A stretch of 64,000 bases of DNA from Tubiluchus corallicola (lineage: Eukaryota > Priapulida > Priapulimorpha > Priapulimorphida > Tubiluchidae), in contig JAQGDQ010000391.1 in the NCBI GenBank assembly GCA_030141605.1, forward strand, positions 126,001-190,000. Direction: 5' to 3'. Shown piece by piece: positions 1 to 10,550 of this stretch (position 1 is its first letter; every line of letters begins with the position of its first letter). The notes beneath the pieces are model-generated. The model made no database searches. It saw nothing but the letters and a program-made list of their open reading frames with translations, and was not told where the DNA came from. The position numbers were made by a program, and so were the translations under genes.

Positions 1-1521
1 AAGCAAAACAGACTTTTGCTGAAATATTTACTGCTAAACTGTCAGATCTTTCCGTTTTGTTTGCACGTGTGAATTTTATTTATTGATAACGAATTCTTGA
101 ATAATTTAAAACGATCCACTATTACTTTTCAGCGTCAGTTCTTTATATCGCTGTTGTGCTATTTTTTCCAATAGGTTATTCATGGTTTTGTAACAGGGTT
201 TATAAGTGCAGTGAGCAAACTGTTTGTTCAACCACATAAGAAAAATGTGCATTCTTAATGTAAACATTGTCACAAAAATACACAAATGCACAAGTTGTAA
301 CTATTAAATTTGTCTTACCATAATGGACAAGGTCCTTGAAAAAGAAACAACTTTGTACAGCATGCTTTTAAGTTGTTGCAGTACGATTTGGAAAGCATGC
401 TGTATTTGACAAAATAGTTCGCGAGGTGCAAATATGTGAATAAAATAAAGTTTTTTAACATCGAAATTCCGTTTATAGGAAACAAGAACGATAAAGTTAA
501 AATATGCGCATAAATTATGTACACCACAAATATTTCACAAGTGATACATACAAGAATTAGAACGATTACATGATAATGACAATGCGATTAAACAATGCTA
601 AACGCTACGTTCGAGCAGAAAGAAAACTAGAGAAAATATGCTAAATAATGAGCCATTAGCTACGTTAAGTTAATTACTATGTCAAAATGAGCATGAATGA
701 AACAATTTACAAAAACACTACAGAATACAGATATAACGACTACATACGGATAAGAGGCTACGGATTCTCCTCGATAAGGAGGAATTGGAGAGCAATAACG
801 CAATGCTATGTCGCTCCAAGCTATCTAGAAAAAAGCTGCAAGATTAGAACTACATACCTTCTGAGAAAGAAGCCTATATTCAAGTAATTATATGGCTAAT
901 TGAAAACAAATCTAGTTTACATAGAATTATATGTAAACTATGAAGACAGATTTAGGAACGATACTTTTAACCATGAACAAACACTTTTATTCGAGAAGAG
1001 TAGTTATCGACAAATAAAACATGTTTTCAAATACAAGAGTTTTTGAAATAAAAGGTTTTCAGACTAACAAAATGGATCGCCATCAACGGCACACCATGTA
1101 CTGAAAAATACTTCAAGTAAGTTTAATAGTTATTAAAATAATTGCGTGCCATGTTCATTATGACACGATGTGAATTGTTAGTTATTGTTTGGAAGAAAAA
1201 ACAACAAAACAGCAAAGAAAAAAGTACCTTGCACTTTTGAAATGTCCCCATATTCCTTGCTGTGAGATTTTTAGAAAATATAGGGTTGCGTGAGGTATAG
1301 AACTCTTGGGGGTAAAAGGCCCACACGAGTTTCGCAGAAGGTCCAATAGAGGACACTACATATATGCATGCGTGGAATACTGAAAGCTAACAAGCAGATA
1401 AAAAGGTTAGTTGTATAAGTGATGCTTAAGTAAGACGTGCAGATTGTGTAGGTCTCATATAACTTTTCATTTTTTCTACCAATTTTTGATTAACAAATTC
1501 GTGGAGTTCTGTCGAAGGTAC
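1..1521. other. No gene recognised
   Basis: AT-rich sequence with only short open frames lacking recognisable domains. I saw no splice-bounded coding segment resembling the missing first exon of the ABCG-like gene, and no clear repeat until the R repeat begins near 1,522. Confidence 0.5.
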
Positions 1522-2003
1522 CGTACGATGAGCGTGATATTATGACTGCAAATGTTCACCTGTAAGTGTACTTGCCTAAAAAAATCTTACGCTAACTTAA
1601 CAATTTTTGCACTTAATCGTAAAGACATATCTTGATGTGTAAAGGGGCAAAAGGTCTCGCCTCTGCGTGTGGGGCTCGAAACGCCCGTGGTGTCTTTGCG
1701 CCCATTATATTAAGGCACTTTACAGTTCCAGGGATTGATGGTGATCGTGAACAAGTTAAAGGTTAGGTGTACCAGAGAACGCATTTATGTACACTATACA
1801 ACGTCTAATAGTAACAGTCTTAACAGCTAGCTAGAACCTTATCTAGCTCATTTTTCTTGTTCCCAAGCGAGATCCTGCTAGTAGATCACTCTATGCACAG
1901 ACTAATGCATAGTTAAGTAAAGTCCACGTAAAAGAACTGAAATTACTGAACGTTAGCTGCCGTTGGTTTTTCTTTACCCGTATGTCACGTGACGGTTGTA
2001 GTT
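1522..2003. repeat. R repeat, copy 1 (about 480 bp)
   Basis: This segment recurs at 7,214-7,702 and 17,664-18,152. Similarity starts around the motif taccgtacg, runs through a well-conserved middle (for example around 1,640-1,700) and ends at agtta, directly where the duplicated unit starts. No inverted termini or coding potential were recognised. It may be an old dispersed repeat or a fragment of a larger duplication. The other two copies lie in the ABCG intron downstream of the cadherin-like gene. Confidence 0.75.
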
Positions 2004-2025
2004 ACAAGGTGTTTGATACGTCGAG

Positions 2026-2143
2026 GACGAAGGATCTTGGTACGATTTTGTTCTGTGCAAACGACCAGTGAAGAGGCTCGTGCTGAAAGATGTCAGCATG
2101 GAGGTTCGCAGCGGGGAGGTCATGTGCGTCATGGGATCAGCAG
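2026..2143 (+). pseudogene. ABCG5-like transporter remnant A, exon with Walker A start
   Basis: The frame ends in LVLKDVSMEVRSGEVMCVMG followed by SAG and a GT donor (gcag|gtaaga). This matches the start of the nucleotide-binding domain of ABCG half-transporters and is closest to ABCG5 (the sterol transporter subunit), where an exon also ends inside the Walker A loop just before the SGKTT part. A TGA lies in frame at 2,014-2,016, so the true acceptor must be downstream; the ag before 2,026 is a possibility, with a weak pyrimidine tract. The next exon, with the Walker A lysine, was not found in the following 7 kb. The left edge of the duplication is about 25 bp away, so the promoter and first exon are missing. 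Confidence 0.75.
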
Positions 2144-3107
2144 GTAAGACATGAACTATTTTTTAATAAACTATTACGAGATTTTAAAACATGGCATCTA
2201 AGATTTCAAGTACACTTACACAAAATGCCTTTAAAATGATCAATATCAGTTTCTTCACAGATTGTAGATTGCATTTTACCATTGCTGTGTGGTAAGCAGA
2301 ATTTAACTTATTAAAGTTGTACAAGTAATATTTAGTCCAGAGATTTTGACAAGAAAGTCACCAAGGAAATGACTTAATTGGCACACGTTTTACACCTTGA
2401 GCATGACACCTACTCACGACTTACACAAGATCTATCAAGAATCAGATTCCGATCATTGTTCAGATTCAGATTATGTTTCGTAGTCGTAAACAATAAATAG
2501 GTGTATGTAGTTTATTTACTAAAACAAGTTACATTTATACGCGAGGAACGAGGCAAATGCTACAATCGATACAGTAGTGATTTTTGTCCAAATGTCACTT
2601 TACGTATATTTCCTACTCAAGGTTATAGTTTTAAAAACAGTGTTATGCATACAAGGTACATCAGCATAAAAGTTGCAAAATTTCATGACTGATCATATAA
2701 CAATTAGGGTGCTCAAAGAAGTGAGTTAAATCAGCAAAGTTTACATTGTCATCGCGGTTTCTAATATTTGATGTTAGGGGGCATGTTTGTATAACGTGTT
2801 TCCCGGTTTGAATGTCCCCACAAGGACATAACCTATTTTCCCTTGGCTGTCTCGCCCATCTACCCGTTTCTATCCGCAGCCTAGTACATACAGCCTATAC
2901 ATGAACAAAACCATTGTTGCGAAAGCATATTTTGCACCCACTCTCCCAATGTTAGCAACGGGTGCGGTTTAGAAGCCCACTAATGCAAAGCCCATGTAAT
3001 TGGTAGCAGTTTAAAAGAGAACACGTGTGCAAACTTGATGATTCCAACTTGGCCTTTCTATGTGCGTGGCTGGCTGTTGTGGGCTTTGTAGGTTTTATTT
3101 TGTGCTC

Positions 3108-3385
3108 ACAATCACATCACGGCACCACTCACAGCATACCACCCACCCAACACCACACCTCCCACTATACCGCATTGAAACACCACACCCACATCACTCT
3201 ACACCACACCATCCACACCCAACCACCCCTCCAAATTATCCACATTGCATCATCCACACCACACCATCAGTACCCTACCACACCACCAGATTATCCACAC
3301 TACATCACCCACACCACACTGTCAATACCACATCACTTCATCAATACCACATATACTCTACCACCCCACCACACCTCACAGTCCT
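3108..3385 (+). repeat. CACCACACC-rich low-complexity block
   Basis: Irregular CAC/CCACACC repeats that open several His/Pro/Thr-rich frames with no domain. A similar shorter block lies at 6,600-6,690, so the two bracket the cadherin-like gene. Both recur in copy B. Confidence 0.85.
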
Positions 3386-3637
3386 CGGCCCCTTGACGGC
3401 TTTGGGCAAGGCATCCACAACATTATGATAGTGGTAATTCATTTCATGCAGTTTCCTACTAGATCACATCAGTAGGCAGAAAAATTTTCTTGCGTTGCAA
3501 AAACATTTGAACAAGGGTAACAATGTGATGGATGTTTTTTTCTCACACTTCTCCAAACTGAGCCTATTAAATTTCAGTGAATGTAGCTTAGAGAAACTCT
3601 AGTGCATCAAAATGTAACATACGCAAATCAAAGAAAA

Positions 3638-3643
3638 TTTATT
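3638..3643 (-). terminator. Candidate polyadenylation signal of cadherin-like gene A
   Basis: AATAAA on the minus strand about 165 bp downstream of the stop codon of the cadherin-like gene. Conserved in copy B at 14,089-14,094. Confidence 0.5.
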
Positions 3644-3806
3644 TGTTTCAGAATTTATAGCAAAACAATATCAGAATATGTTTCAAAAAAACTGATAAAC
3701 ATAAATTGACCTAAAGCAAATACACAAAGCTTAAAAACTGATAAATGTAAGAAGGGACTGTAAAACAAAAATATTCTGTTCCATTAATTTCTGTTTACAA
3801 TGACAA

Positions 3807-6281
3807 CTATTTTTTTGCTCCAACGAGACCGTCTGACGCCGTCTCAAGTGTTTCTGCTGAAATAGCTCCTGCACAAGTAACCTCAACATCTGCATGCTCC
3901 TCTCCCTTTCTTCTTTTTCTCAAATCATTCTTTGTTTCAGCATTGTCTTCTGCTTCATCTTTTTCTACAGAAGTAACTTCAATATCAATATGCTTTTCTG
4001 CAATACTTCTCTTTTGTGACTCACCTTCTGTTTCAACTACGTCTTCTTTTTCATTTCTTTTAACCACGTCATTTTCATTTGAAGCAACACCAGTAGCAGC
4101 AAGACTTTCTATTTCTTCTCCTTTTATTGAACCAACACCTTTGGGAGAGACGTCTTTTGTGTCATAACCTTCCTTTTTTGTCTCATCACCAGAGCTAGTG
4201 CTAATGTTAGACTTTGTTTGTCTGACCTGGTAAACCAATAGAGCAACCATGAGACCAAACAATACCACAATAAGTAGCATCAGTAGTGCACGTCCAGGAC
4301 AGGCATTTGATTTGCTTGACAGAAGTTTTAGACTAGTCCATGTTGAGTTACCACCAGTCGGTGACAAAATTATTGCTTCAGCATAACCACATCGGATTGT
4401 GCTATTTGATCCTCCGATGCAAGCACTTAAGCCAACCACCATTTTTCCTTTTGCATTTACATTCAGAGAGATCTTTCCTTCAGAATTCATTTGGGCGACG
4501 TTTTTGAAGTTTAGAATTGAGTATAACAGCTGCACATTATTGCGAGTTTCAAATGTTGCTTGAACTTGACCAATATATGATCCAGCAACTCCAGTACTGT
4601 CGAATAAATAGGCTTTTTGAGTGAACTTAGGACTTCTCAGTGCCGCATTTTTCACATTAACAGTAATATCAATGGTTCCTGCTTGCCCATTATTTGCAGC
4701 ATTACGAGCCTTTACAACAAGTTCGTAGCGATCCTTGATATATGCATTCAATGTTGACGACAAAACCAGACTTAAGACTGATATATTTGCCATGTGCGTT
4801 TTAGATATGATTAATATAAAGTCATCTACATACGCACCCTGCTTTGTCTTTAATGTGTAGGTAAACTGAGGTTCTAAATTACCAATTTGAACACCCGTAA
4901 CGAATATCAATGTGTCATAGTGTTCGTAATCAAACACATCGACTGAATTTTTTTCTGAATTACGTCTGAACATTCTGAACAATGCAGAATTTAGAGTGAT
5001 GTCGATACGCAAGAGTGCTCTATCACAATGTGTAGCAACATCACGTTCTGTCGCTTGAACAAGAGTGTGGTAAACAACTGTTTCGTACGAAGCAGCTCTA
5101 GGAAGATTCCCAGCAATAGTAATTTCACCATTTGCTTCATCTATTTTAAATATGTTTTCTATTTGGCTTGGGTACGGAAAAGAGAAAAACACACCATTTC
5201 CTAGTCTATCCTTGTCATTTGCTTCAATTTTTCCTGGTTCAACTTTCAGTGGTGCGCTAAAAATTTTTTTGTACACTCCGACCTGATACAGATTATGAGA
5301 AAATTTGGGATTTTCGTTATTTGTTTTATCTATAAGGACATTAAGGCTAAGTTTTCTAGGCTGTCTTTTAGATGGCCCAGCATTCCCAATTGGTGGTGCA
5401 TTGAACTTAGTCTTGGGTATCAACCAGAGATTTAACCTAAGATTCTTTGTGAATTTGTAGTGTACTTTCTTTTTCAGATAAACAAAAAAGTCAAGTTTCT
5501 TTGTTGGTTGATAAGAATTTAAATCCTTATCTACAGTTTTACCTTTGAAATATTCCTCTCCCGTGCAGCTAAAATTGCCACCTTGATTCACAAGTTCGCC
5601 CATGCATATGATAAAATTCCTTGCATATGCAAATTCGTCCAAGTCTTTGGCGGGAAATTTCCACAATTGCGAGCCAATTAGAGTGTCTTCAGCAAGAAAT
5701 AGTTGCCTTCCGGGATAGAAGTCGAATGTAGGAGCATATCGATCCTCGGGCACTATTACAAGGGTAAGTGTAATTTCATGCCAAAGGACAGGGCGGTTGC
5801 GATCACAATACACTGGTTTCCAAAGGCTCCAAGCTTGAAAGCATCCTAAGCAATTAAACTTTAATAAAAGCTTTGGTTTTTCCTGTTGAAGTTGATTACG
5901 TTTATATTCTAACAGATAACTCTCAATTCTTCTATTTGCCGTGTACTCTATAAAAGGACCCAGTGTTATTCCTGACCTATCATTTCCTATCTTAAACAAG
6001 TGATGGTCAGTACGGGTACCGTTTATTGTTGCGTCAGTAAGGTAAGGTTGCGCATAATATAATGAATTTACACTAAAAAAGTCAGGAATACCCAAACGCA
6101 TTCTGTTTCCTGTCTTAAATAACTTTTCCGCAGCTGTCATTTCGTACTGGACATTTGGTGAAGGGAGGCATGCTTTTCGAGGTGCCCTGCCACCTGTGAT
6201 GTGCCCATTTATGAATTCACCTAAGATGAATCTCGCAATTGTAAAAAGTAAGAACAGCACTTCAAATAGTTTGCATTCCAT
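3807..6281 (-). CDS. Single-exon cadherin-like type I membrane protein, copy A
   Basis: An 824-residue uninterrupted frame. Residues 1-21 look like a signal peptide. The ectodomain shows cadherin-like segments: PTFDFYPGRQLFLAEDTLIG (184-203) with AKDLDEF; PKFSHNLYQVGVY (325-337) with ANDKDRLGNG (354-363) and IFKIDEANGEITI (377-389), the usual F-x-ID-x-x-x-G-x-I pattern; and PKFTQKAYLF (551-560). Several canonical calcium-binding residues (LDRE, DxNDN) are missing, so adhesion by the classical mechanism is uncertain. A transmembrane helix lies at about 665-685. The cytoplasmic tail (686-824) is acidic and Lys/Glu-rich and holds two related segments, HIDIEVTS (764-771) and HADVEVTC (796-803). 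No catenin-binding motif was recognised. The start ATG directly precedes the signal peptide. It lies antisense in an ABCG-like intron. The family call is by pattern; no named orthologue was recognised. Confidence 0.8.
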   Translation of the reverse strand: MECKLFEVLFLLFTIARFILGEFINGHITGGRAPRKACLPSPNVQYEMTAAEKLFKTGNRMRLGIPDFFSVNSLYYAQPYLTDATINGTRTDHHLFKIGNDRSGITLGPFIEYTANRRIESYLLEYKRNQLQQEKPKLLLKFNCLGCFQAWSLWKPVYCDRNRPVLWHEITLTLVIVPEDRYAPTFDFYPGRQLFLAEDTLIGSQLWKFPAKDLDEFAYARNFIICMGELVNQGGNFSCTGEEYFKGKTVDKDLNSYQPTKKLDFFVYLKKKVHYKFTKNLRLNLWLIPKTKFNAPPIGNAGPSKRQPRKLSLNVLIDKTNNENPKFSHNLYQVGVYKKIFSAPLKVEPGKIEANDKDRLGNGVFFSFPYPSQIENIFKIDEANGEITIAGNLPRAASYETVVYHTLVQATERDVATHCDRALLRIDITLNSALFRMFRRNSEKNSVDVFDYEHYDTLIFVTGVQIGNLEPQFTYTLKTKQGAYVDDFILIISKTHMANISVLSLVLSSTLNAYIKDRYELVVKARNAANNGQAGTIDITVNVKNAALRSPKFTQKAYLFDSTGVAGSYIGQVQATFETRNNVQLLYSILNFKNVAQMNSEGKISLNVNAKGKMVVGLSACIGGSNSTIRCGYAEAIILSPTGGNSTWTSLKLLSSKSNACPGRALLMLLIVVLFGLMVALLVYQVRQTKSNISTSSGDETKKEGYDTKDVSPKGVGSIKGEEIESLAATGVASNENDVVKRNEKEDVVETEGESQKRSIAEKHIDIEVTSVEKDEAEDNAETKNDLRKRRKGEEHADVEVTCAGAISAETLETASDGLVGAKK

Positions 6282-6599
6282 TTCACTTTATCAAGAAATG
6301 TTGTTCCCTCATTGATAACTGCAGCATATTCATTGACACATTTCTTCTTCAAAACTAACTTTGTTACACAGTTCCATTCGAATTCCAATCGAAATTCTGT
6401 TCCATTCAAATTTGTCATTTTCGCTTTATTGTTTTCACGACTGTCATTGTGACGTCTTTGTTGAAATTCTGTAATTTAAAATTACATTTTTTTGAAAGCA
6501 ATCTGAAGAAAAATGAACAATGGCAACCCCACAAATACATGCGTGGTCTGACATTTTTGATTTTTAATATTAATAGAAAACTAGCCAAACCCCGCAAAA

Positions 6600-6690
6600 A
6601 CTCACAACAACCTACACCACACCATACAACCACCCACTTCCCCACTCACAACACACCACCCACACCATGCCACACCAACCCCCCACTATG
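6600..6690 (+). repeat. CACC-rich block upstream of cadherin-like gene A
   Basis: Short CCACACC-type low-complexity tract about 320 bp upstream of the cadherin-like start codon, similar in composition to 3,108-3,385. Confidence 0.7.
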
Positions 6691-7213
6691 ATAACGACTA
6701 TGATGATGATGTCGACATTGGTAACGACAACCTACAGCACCAACACCACAGCACTGCATCATAGTACAACCATGCAAAACAATTTTGTACACTGTGCGCT
6801 ACAACAAATGCTCTGACACCCATCCACCCTTGATCAATAATGCACTTATAGTCTACACAATTTTGCTTACTGCTTCCTAGATTATAATAGCCTCAGAGAT
6901 ATAACTTACAAGTACAATCTATGACACAGTATCGAACGACGGGTGAGAACAAAGCCTAGAAACAGCAGCAAAATTTCTTAAACTCAAAGACAATGGATGT
7001 TCCAAATGGCAGCACAGGGGTGGAAAAAGAACTAGCCGAACAAAATGCTTGTAAAAATAATGAATATGAATTTTGAAGATTAAAAAAAATCTGAATTCAT
7101 AATCATGCGAATTCATTAGCTTTTTTTCAAAATTGACAAGTAAGAAGGTAAAGCGGACATAAAAATGACGTAACAAGAGCCCAAGAAATATAATAATTGT
7201 TACTGAATTGTAT

Positions 7214-7702
7214 ACCGTACGAAAAACGTAATATTTTGGCTGCAAATGTTCACCTGTAAGTGTACTTGCTTAAAAAAAGTCTGACGCTAACTTAACAATT
7301 TTTGCACTTAATCGTAAAGACATATCTTGATGTGCAAAGGGGCAAACGGTCTCGCCTCTGCGTGTGGGGCTCGAAACGCTCGTGGTGTCTTTGCGCCCAT
7401 TATATTTAGGCACTTTACAGTTCCAGGGACTGATGGTGATCGTGAACAAGTCAAAGGTTAGGTGTACCAGAGAACGCATTTATGTACACTATACAACGTC
7501 TAATAGTAACAGTCTTAACAGCTAGCTAGAACCTTATCTAGCTCATTTTTGTTGTTACCAAGCGAGATCCTGCTAGTAAATCACTCTATGCAGAGACTAA
7601 TGCATAGGTAAGTAAAGTCCACGTAAAACGACGGAAATTACTGAACGTTAGCTGCCGACGGTTTTTCTTTACCCGTATGTCACGTGACGGTTGCAGTTAA
7701 GA
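7214..7702. repeat. R repeat, copy 2
   Basis: Intronic copy of the ~480-bp R repeat. It ends at cagtta and is followed by unique intron sequence. Confidence 0.75.
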
Positions 7703-8141
7703 CGCTTTGCTGTGGTACACTTAACCTTTGACCTACAACTGCGCCTGCGCACAACGAAACTGTGAAAATACTTATTACTTAACAACTGAAGTTGGTATGG
7801 CACATTTTTGAAAATTTAACATGTTCAAAGCATTAATTTTGTTCGTTCTTAGTTTGTTTGTTAGTTTTGTGTTTCTCTTCTTCCAAAGCAGTGTTACAGT
7901 TTTTTCTGTTTTGTCTACTTTGTCAAAAATGTGTTGCTGTTTACTTGAATGTAACTATACGTTCATGGTTAACCCTTTCCCTCTGCTTATAAACAACATG
8001 AACAATGAAGCAACAGTAAATGCGGAAGAAAGAAGTTAATTCTGATTTTCACTAAACGCAGCTATTAAAATTGGCTTGCAAAAATTGGAGCAACAGTGCA
8101 AGTGTGATGAAAGGGCAACGTATGTATAATAAATCATTTTA

Positions 8142-8229
8142 TTCACAATGACGCCGTGACATGCGCATCAGCACCGTCCGCGCTCTACGTCACAATATGC
8201 CGATCCGCATGTCACGGCGTCTTTGTGAA
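8142..8229. repeat. Long perfect-arm hairpin, copy A
   Basis: Two 28-bp arms, 8,142-8,169 and 8,202-8,229, are inverted repeats with about two mismatches and enclose a 32-bp loop. The arms include the core gacgccgtgacatgc. Copy B (18,592-18,679) pairs slightly better. It could be a small foldback/MITE remnant or a transcribed hairpin; a precursor-RNA role is only a possibility. Confidence 0.8.
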
Positions 8230-9044
8230 GAAAACATAAAAAAGCAGTAGAAAAAGTGAAATTACAGGGTGAAGAATTGAATTTTATATTTTATAAAAAG
8301 TGAAATCAAGTAACTCGCTAGATATCTAATCCTTTGCGCTCCATTACGGTTCACATTAAGGAGCAGGTGCTGAGGTGGAAAATGCACCTGCCTGTTAGCC
8401 CACTGAACAGACAAAACCGTTCCGCAGCAGCAGTGTTATACGCCACTATACAATGGCTTCTTATGGCCCCTGTAACAATACATACATATGCATATCACAA
8501 ATGTTAAGACAATTTTCAGTTTCCGTATAAAATTTTCATAATATTTCACTCATTTTCACTGCAATGTAGCTTTTTAAATATTCTTGCTAACTATCTTAAA
8601 ACTGATTTGGAAAGACCAAAGAAAATTGTATAAAGATCATCGGTAAGAATCTCATTCTTGAGCACACCGTTCTGTGTAATGATATGTTAAAGGAAATTAT
8701 GGCAGACAACTTTCATCCTCTACATAAAGAATTTACATTTCTTTCACACTTTCACACAAAATAGAATTAAACGTGCCCCTTTCAAGAACAAATCGATTTT
8801 CGTTTCTTTCCACTCAAATTAAAGTATTCAATAATAGTTAAGCACTTTTCAACTTATAAAGCTTTATTTTGATTGTAACGCAAATTCATTTTTCTAACAT
8901 AGATGCATTTACATTTATATGCACAGTTGAATTTAATTGAAGTTGCAGACTTGTTGTGCTAATTGTTTCTTAAGTAGTCCGTGCAAATAAACAAAAAGGA
9001 AAATTTCCTGTATACCAATAGTATACATTGCCTATAAGTGTGGC

Positions 9045-9172
9045 TATGTCTAAGTCTATGTCTATGTCTATGGCTGTCTATGTTTATGTCTAGCTGTATT
9101 ATTATTCATGTCTAAGTCTGTGTCTGTATCTGTGTGTGTATCTATGTCTATGTCTATGTCTATATTTGTGTT
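9045..9172 (+). repeat. (TCTATG)n-type microsatellite
   Basis: Irregular tctatg/tctgtg repeats just upstream of an ABCG-like exon. Also in copy B at 19,490-19,622. Confidence 0.8.
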
Positions 9173-9205
9173 TTCATAAGTTGTAGTTAACTTTTTGAAT
9201 TTCAG

Positions 9206-9359
9206 CAACAATGGAGCTTACGTTTTCTATGACAACAGATTCATGCCTCTGCTTACGGAAAATGAAACGCTCAAATACTCAGCCGACTTACATTTTGTTG
9301 GTCGAATGTCCGGGAAGAAGTCAGAAAAGGAAGCTTGTAATTCTGGTTTGCTTTTGCAG
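9206..9359 (+). pseudogene. ABCG5-like remnant A, Q-loop region exon
   Basis: The exon follows an acceptor tttgaatttcag and ends cag|gttttt. Its frame contains NGAYVFYDNRFMPLLTENET then LKYSADLHFV, aligning with the ABCG segment that runs from the Q-loop through LT-x-x-ETL. The position of the Q-loop glutamine (YVLQSD in ABCG5) is occupied by Tyr (YVFYDN). The exon ends in phase 0, but the next recognised exon begins with two bases of a split codon. Direct splicing would therefore meet a stop at once, consistent with loss of the intervening exon carrying the ABC signature. Confidence 0.75.
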
Positions 9360-9512
9360 GTTTTTAATCGCTGGTTATCATTGGATATTATGATGTTTAA
9401 TTTAAAGTGATTGGAATTGATTCAAACTGAAGAAAGAAGTCCGCAGAAATGGCAACCATATAATTCTTTCAGCATTTACTTCTGTTTTTTTAGTACTATT
9501 TTCTGTTTTCAG

Positions 9513-9704
9513 TGGTGCTTCTTGTAGAAGAACCAATGACGGGATTGGATAGTTTCAGTGCAAACAGCGCGATTTCATTGCTGTCCAGATTTGCCAAGAA
9601 GTACTTCCGCATAGTCATTTTCACTGCCCATCGTCCACAGTCAGACATCTTCCCTCTTCTAGATCGTGTAACGTACTTGTGTGCAGGAGAATTCGTTTTC
9701 ACTG
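9513..9704 (+). pseudogene. ABCG5-like remnant A, Walker B / H-loop exon
   Basis: The acceptor ttttcag precedes a frame reading VLLVEEPMTGLDSFSANSA and ending EFVFTG before a gtaggt donor. It contains Walker B, the D-loop (GLDS) and the H-loop (TAHRPQSD), as in ABCG5 and its relatives. The Walker B aspartate before the catalytic glutamate is Glu (LLVEEP instead of LLFDEP), and TTGLD is MTGLD. Only 153 bp separate it from the preceding exon, leaving no room for the signature (SGGE-type) exon. It ends in phase 1, which does not fit the next exon. Confidence 0.8.
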
Positions 9705-9965
9705 GTAGGTGACGCCACTTGTCTATCCTGCGTCTAGTGGGTAGGTCTCTGCATTCACTGATGGCTTCACGTCCTTCGATGACACCAAACCATTTATGTC
9801 TGATAGTAATATATAAAAAATCTTTTATTTACGTATCAGCTTACAGCTCTATTTTTGATTTATTAATATTTCTAATTATAACTTTAATATGCGATTTAGA
9901 CATTTGCTACAATCATTTTTCCCTTTAGCTTTGCTATAACTATTTACTGCACTATTTCTTTGTAG

Positions 9966-10269
9966 ACTAATCAATGCGCTGCCGGACTACATCTATTACA
10001 CGAGCTATGTGTCCATATATCGCTATGCTGGATACCTAATAGCAAACGATGAATTTCGAGAAATGGGCAACACCACATGCGACGCAGAGGACAGAGTCAG
10101 GGGTCTGTGCCGGTTTCCTAGTGGTCAAAGCCTGATGGAGACGTTCTGGCCAGTAGACAACCAGAGTCTGATTGACAGTTTTGGAGTAATGTTTATCATG
10201 TATGGCTGTCTCTGCGTAGTAACGTTACTGATATACAATCTGCCCATAAAAAAACAAACAAAAGCTTGA
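9966..10269 (+). pseudogene. ABCG5-like remnant A, last exon (C-terminus)
   Basis: After the acceptor ctttgtag the frame begins LINALPDYIYYTSYVSIYRY and ends LIYNLPIKKQTKA with a TGA. This matches the end of ABCG half-transporters: the last extracellular loop with cysteines (GNTTCDAED, RGLCRF), the last helix (VMFIMYGCLCVVTLLIYNL) and a short cytosolic tail. Only about 260 bp separate it from the Walker B exon, so the exons for most of the transmembrane domain are absent. The local reading frame is well preserved, which suggests the loss is not very old or that fragments are still transcribed. Confidence 0.8.
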
Positions 10270-10550
10270 GCAATTTAGACAATAACTGAAGAGGTAATTT
10301 GTTATTTGCACAAACTGAAAGGCTAATGTTTGAACTAGAAAATTAAAAATATAATTTATTTATGATAATTGTAGTCAAATCTAGACTAATGAAGTTTTTT
10401 CTAACACTCAAAGCCATTGACTGAAATTTGCTTATGCCTGTTGTTGCCTTTACCACATTTTCACCATAAATTTTTAGCAGCAATAGCATTTAGAGGTAAA
10501 GGTTCACATGTTTCTGTACTTTAATTAGACATTTAGCAAATTCACTTTTA

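Larger units (their letters stand above)
2000..10550. repeat. Tandem duplication, copy A, high-identity part
   Basis: Matches 12,451-21,000 with an offset of 10,451 (10,450 after a 1-bp indel near 7,090). Scattered single-base differences are rare, roughly below 1 percent by eye. The unit begins about 25 bp upstream of the first recognisable ABCG exon, so any earlier exon is outside it. It contains four ABCG-like exons on + and the nested cadherin-like gene on -. Confidence 0.95.

Noticed and set aside
3025-3475. His/Pro/Thr-rich frames of 76-123 residues
   Set aside because: They come from CACC low-complexity sequence, three overlapping frames are open at once, and they recur only by the duplication.
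3807-6281. Cadherin-like gene as a recent processed retrocopy
   Set aside because: It is intronless, but no poly(A) tract or target-site duplication is visible near either end, so the idea cannot be supported here.
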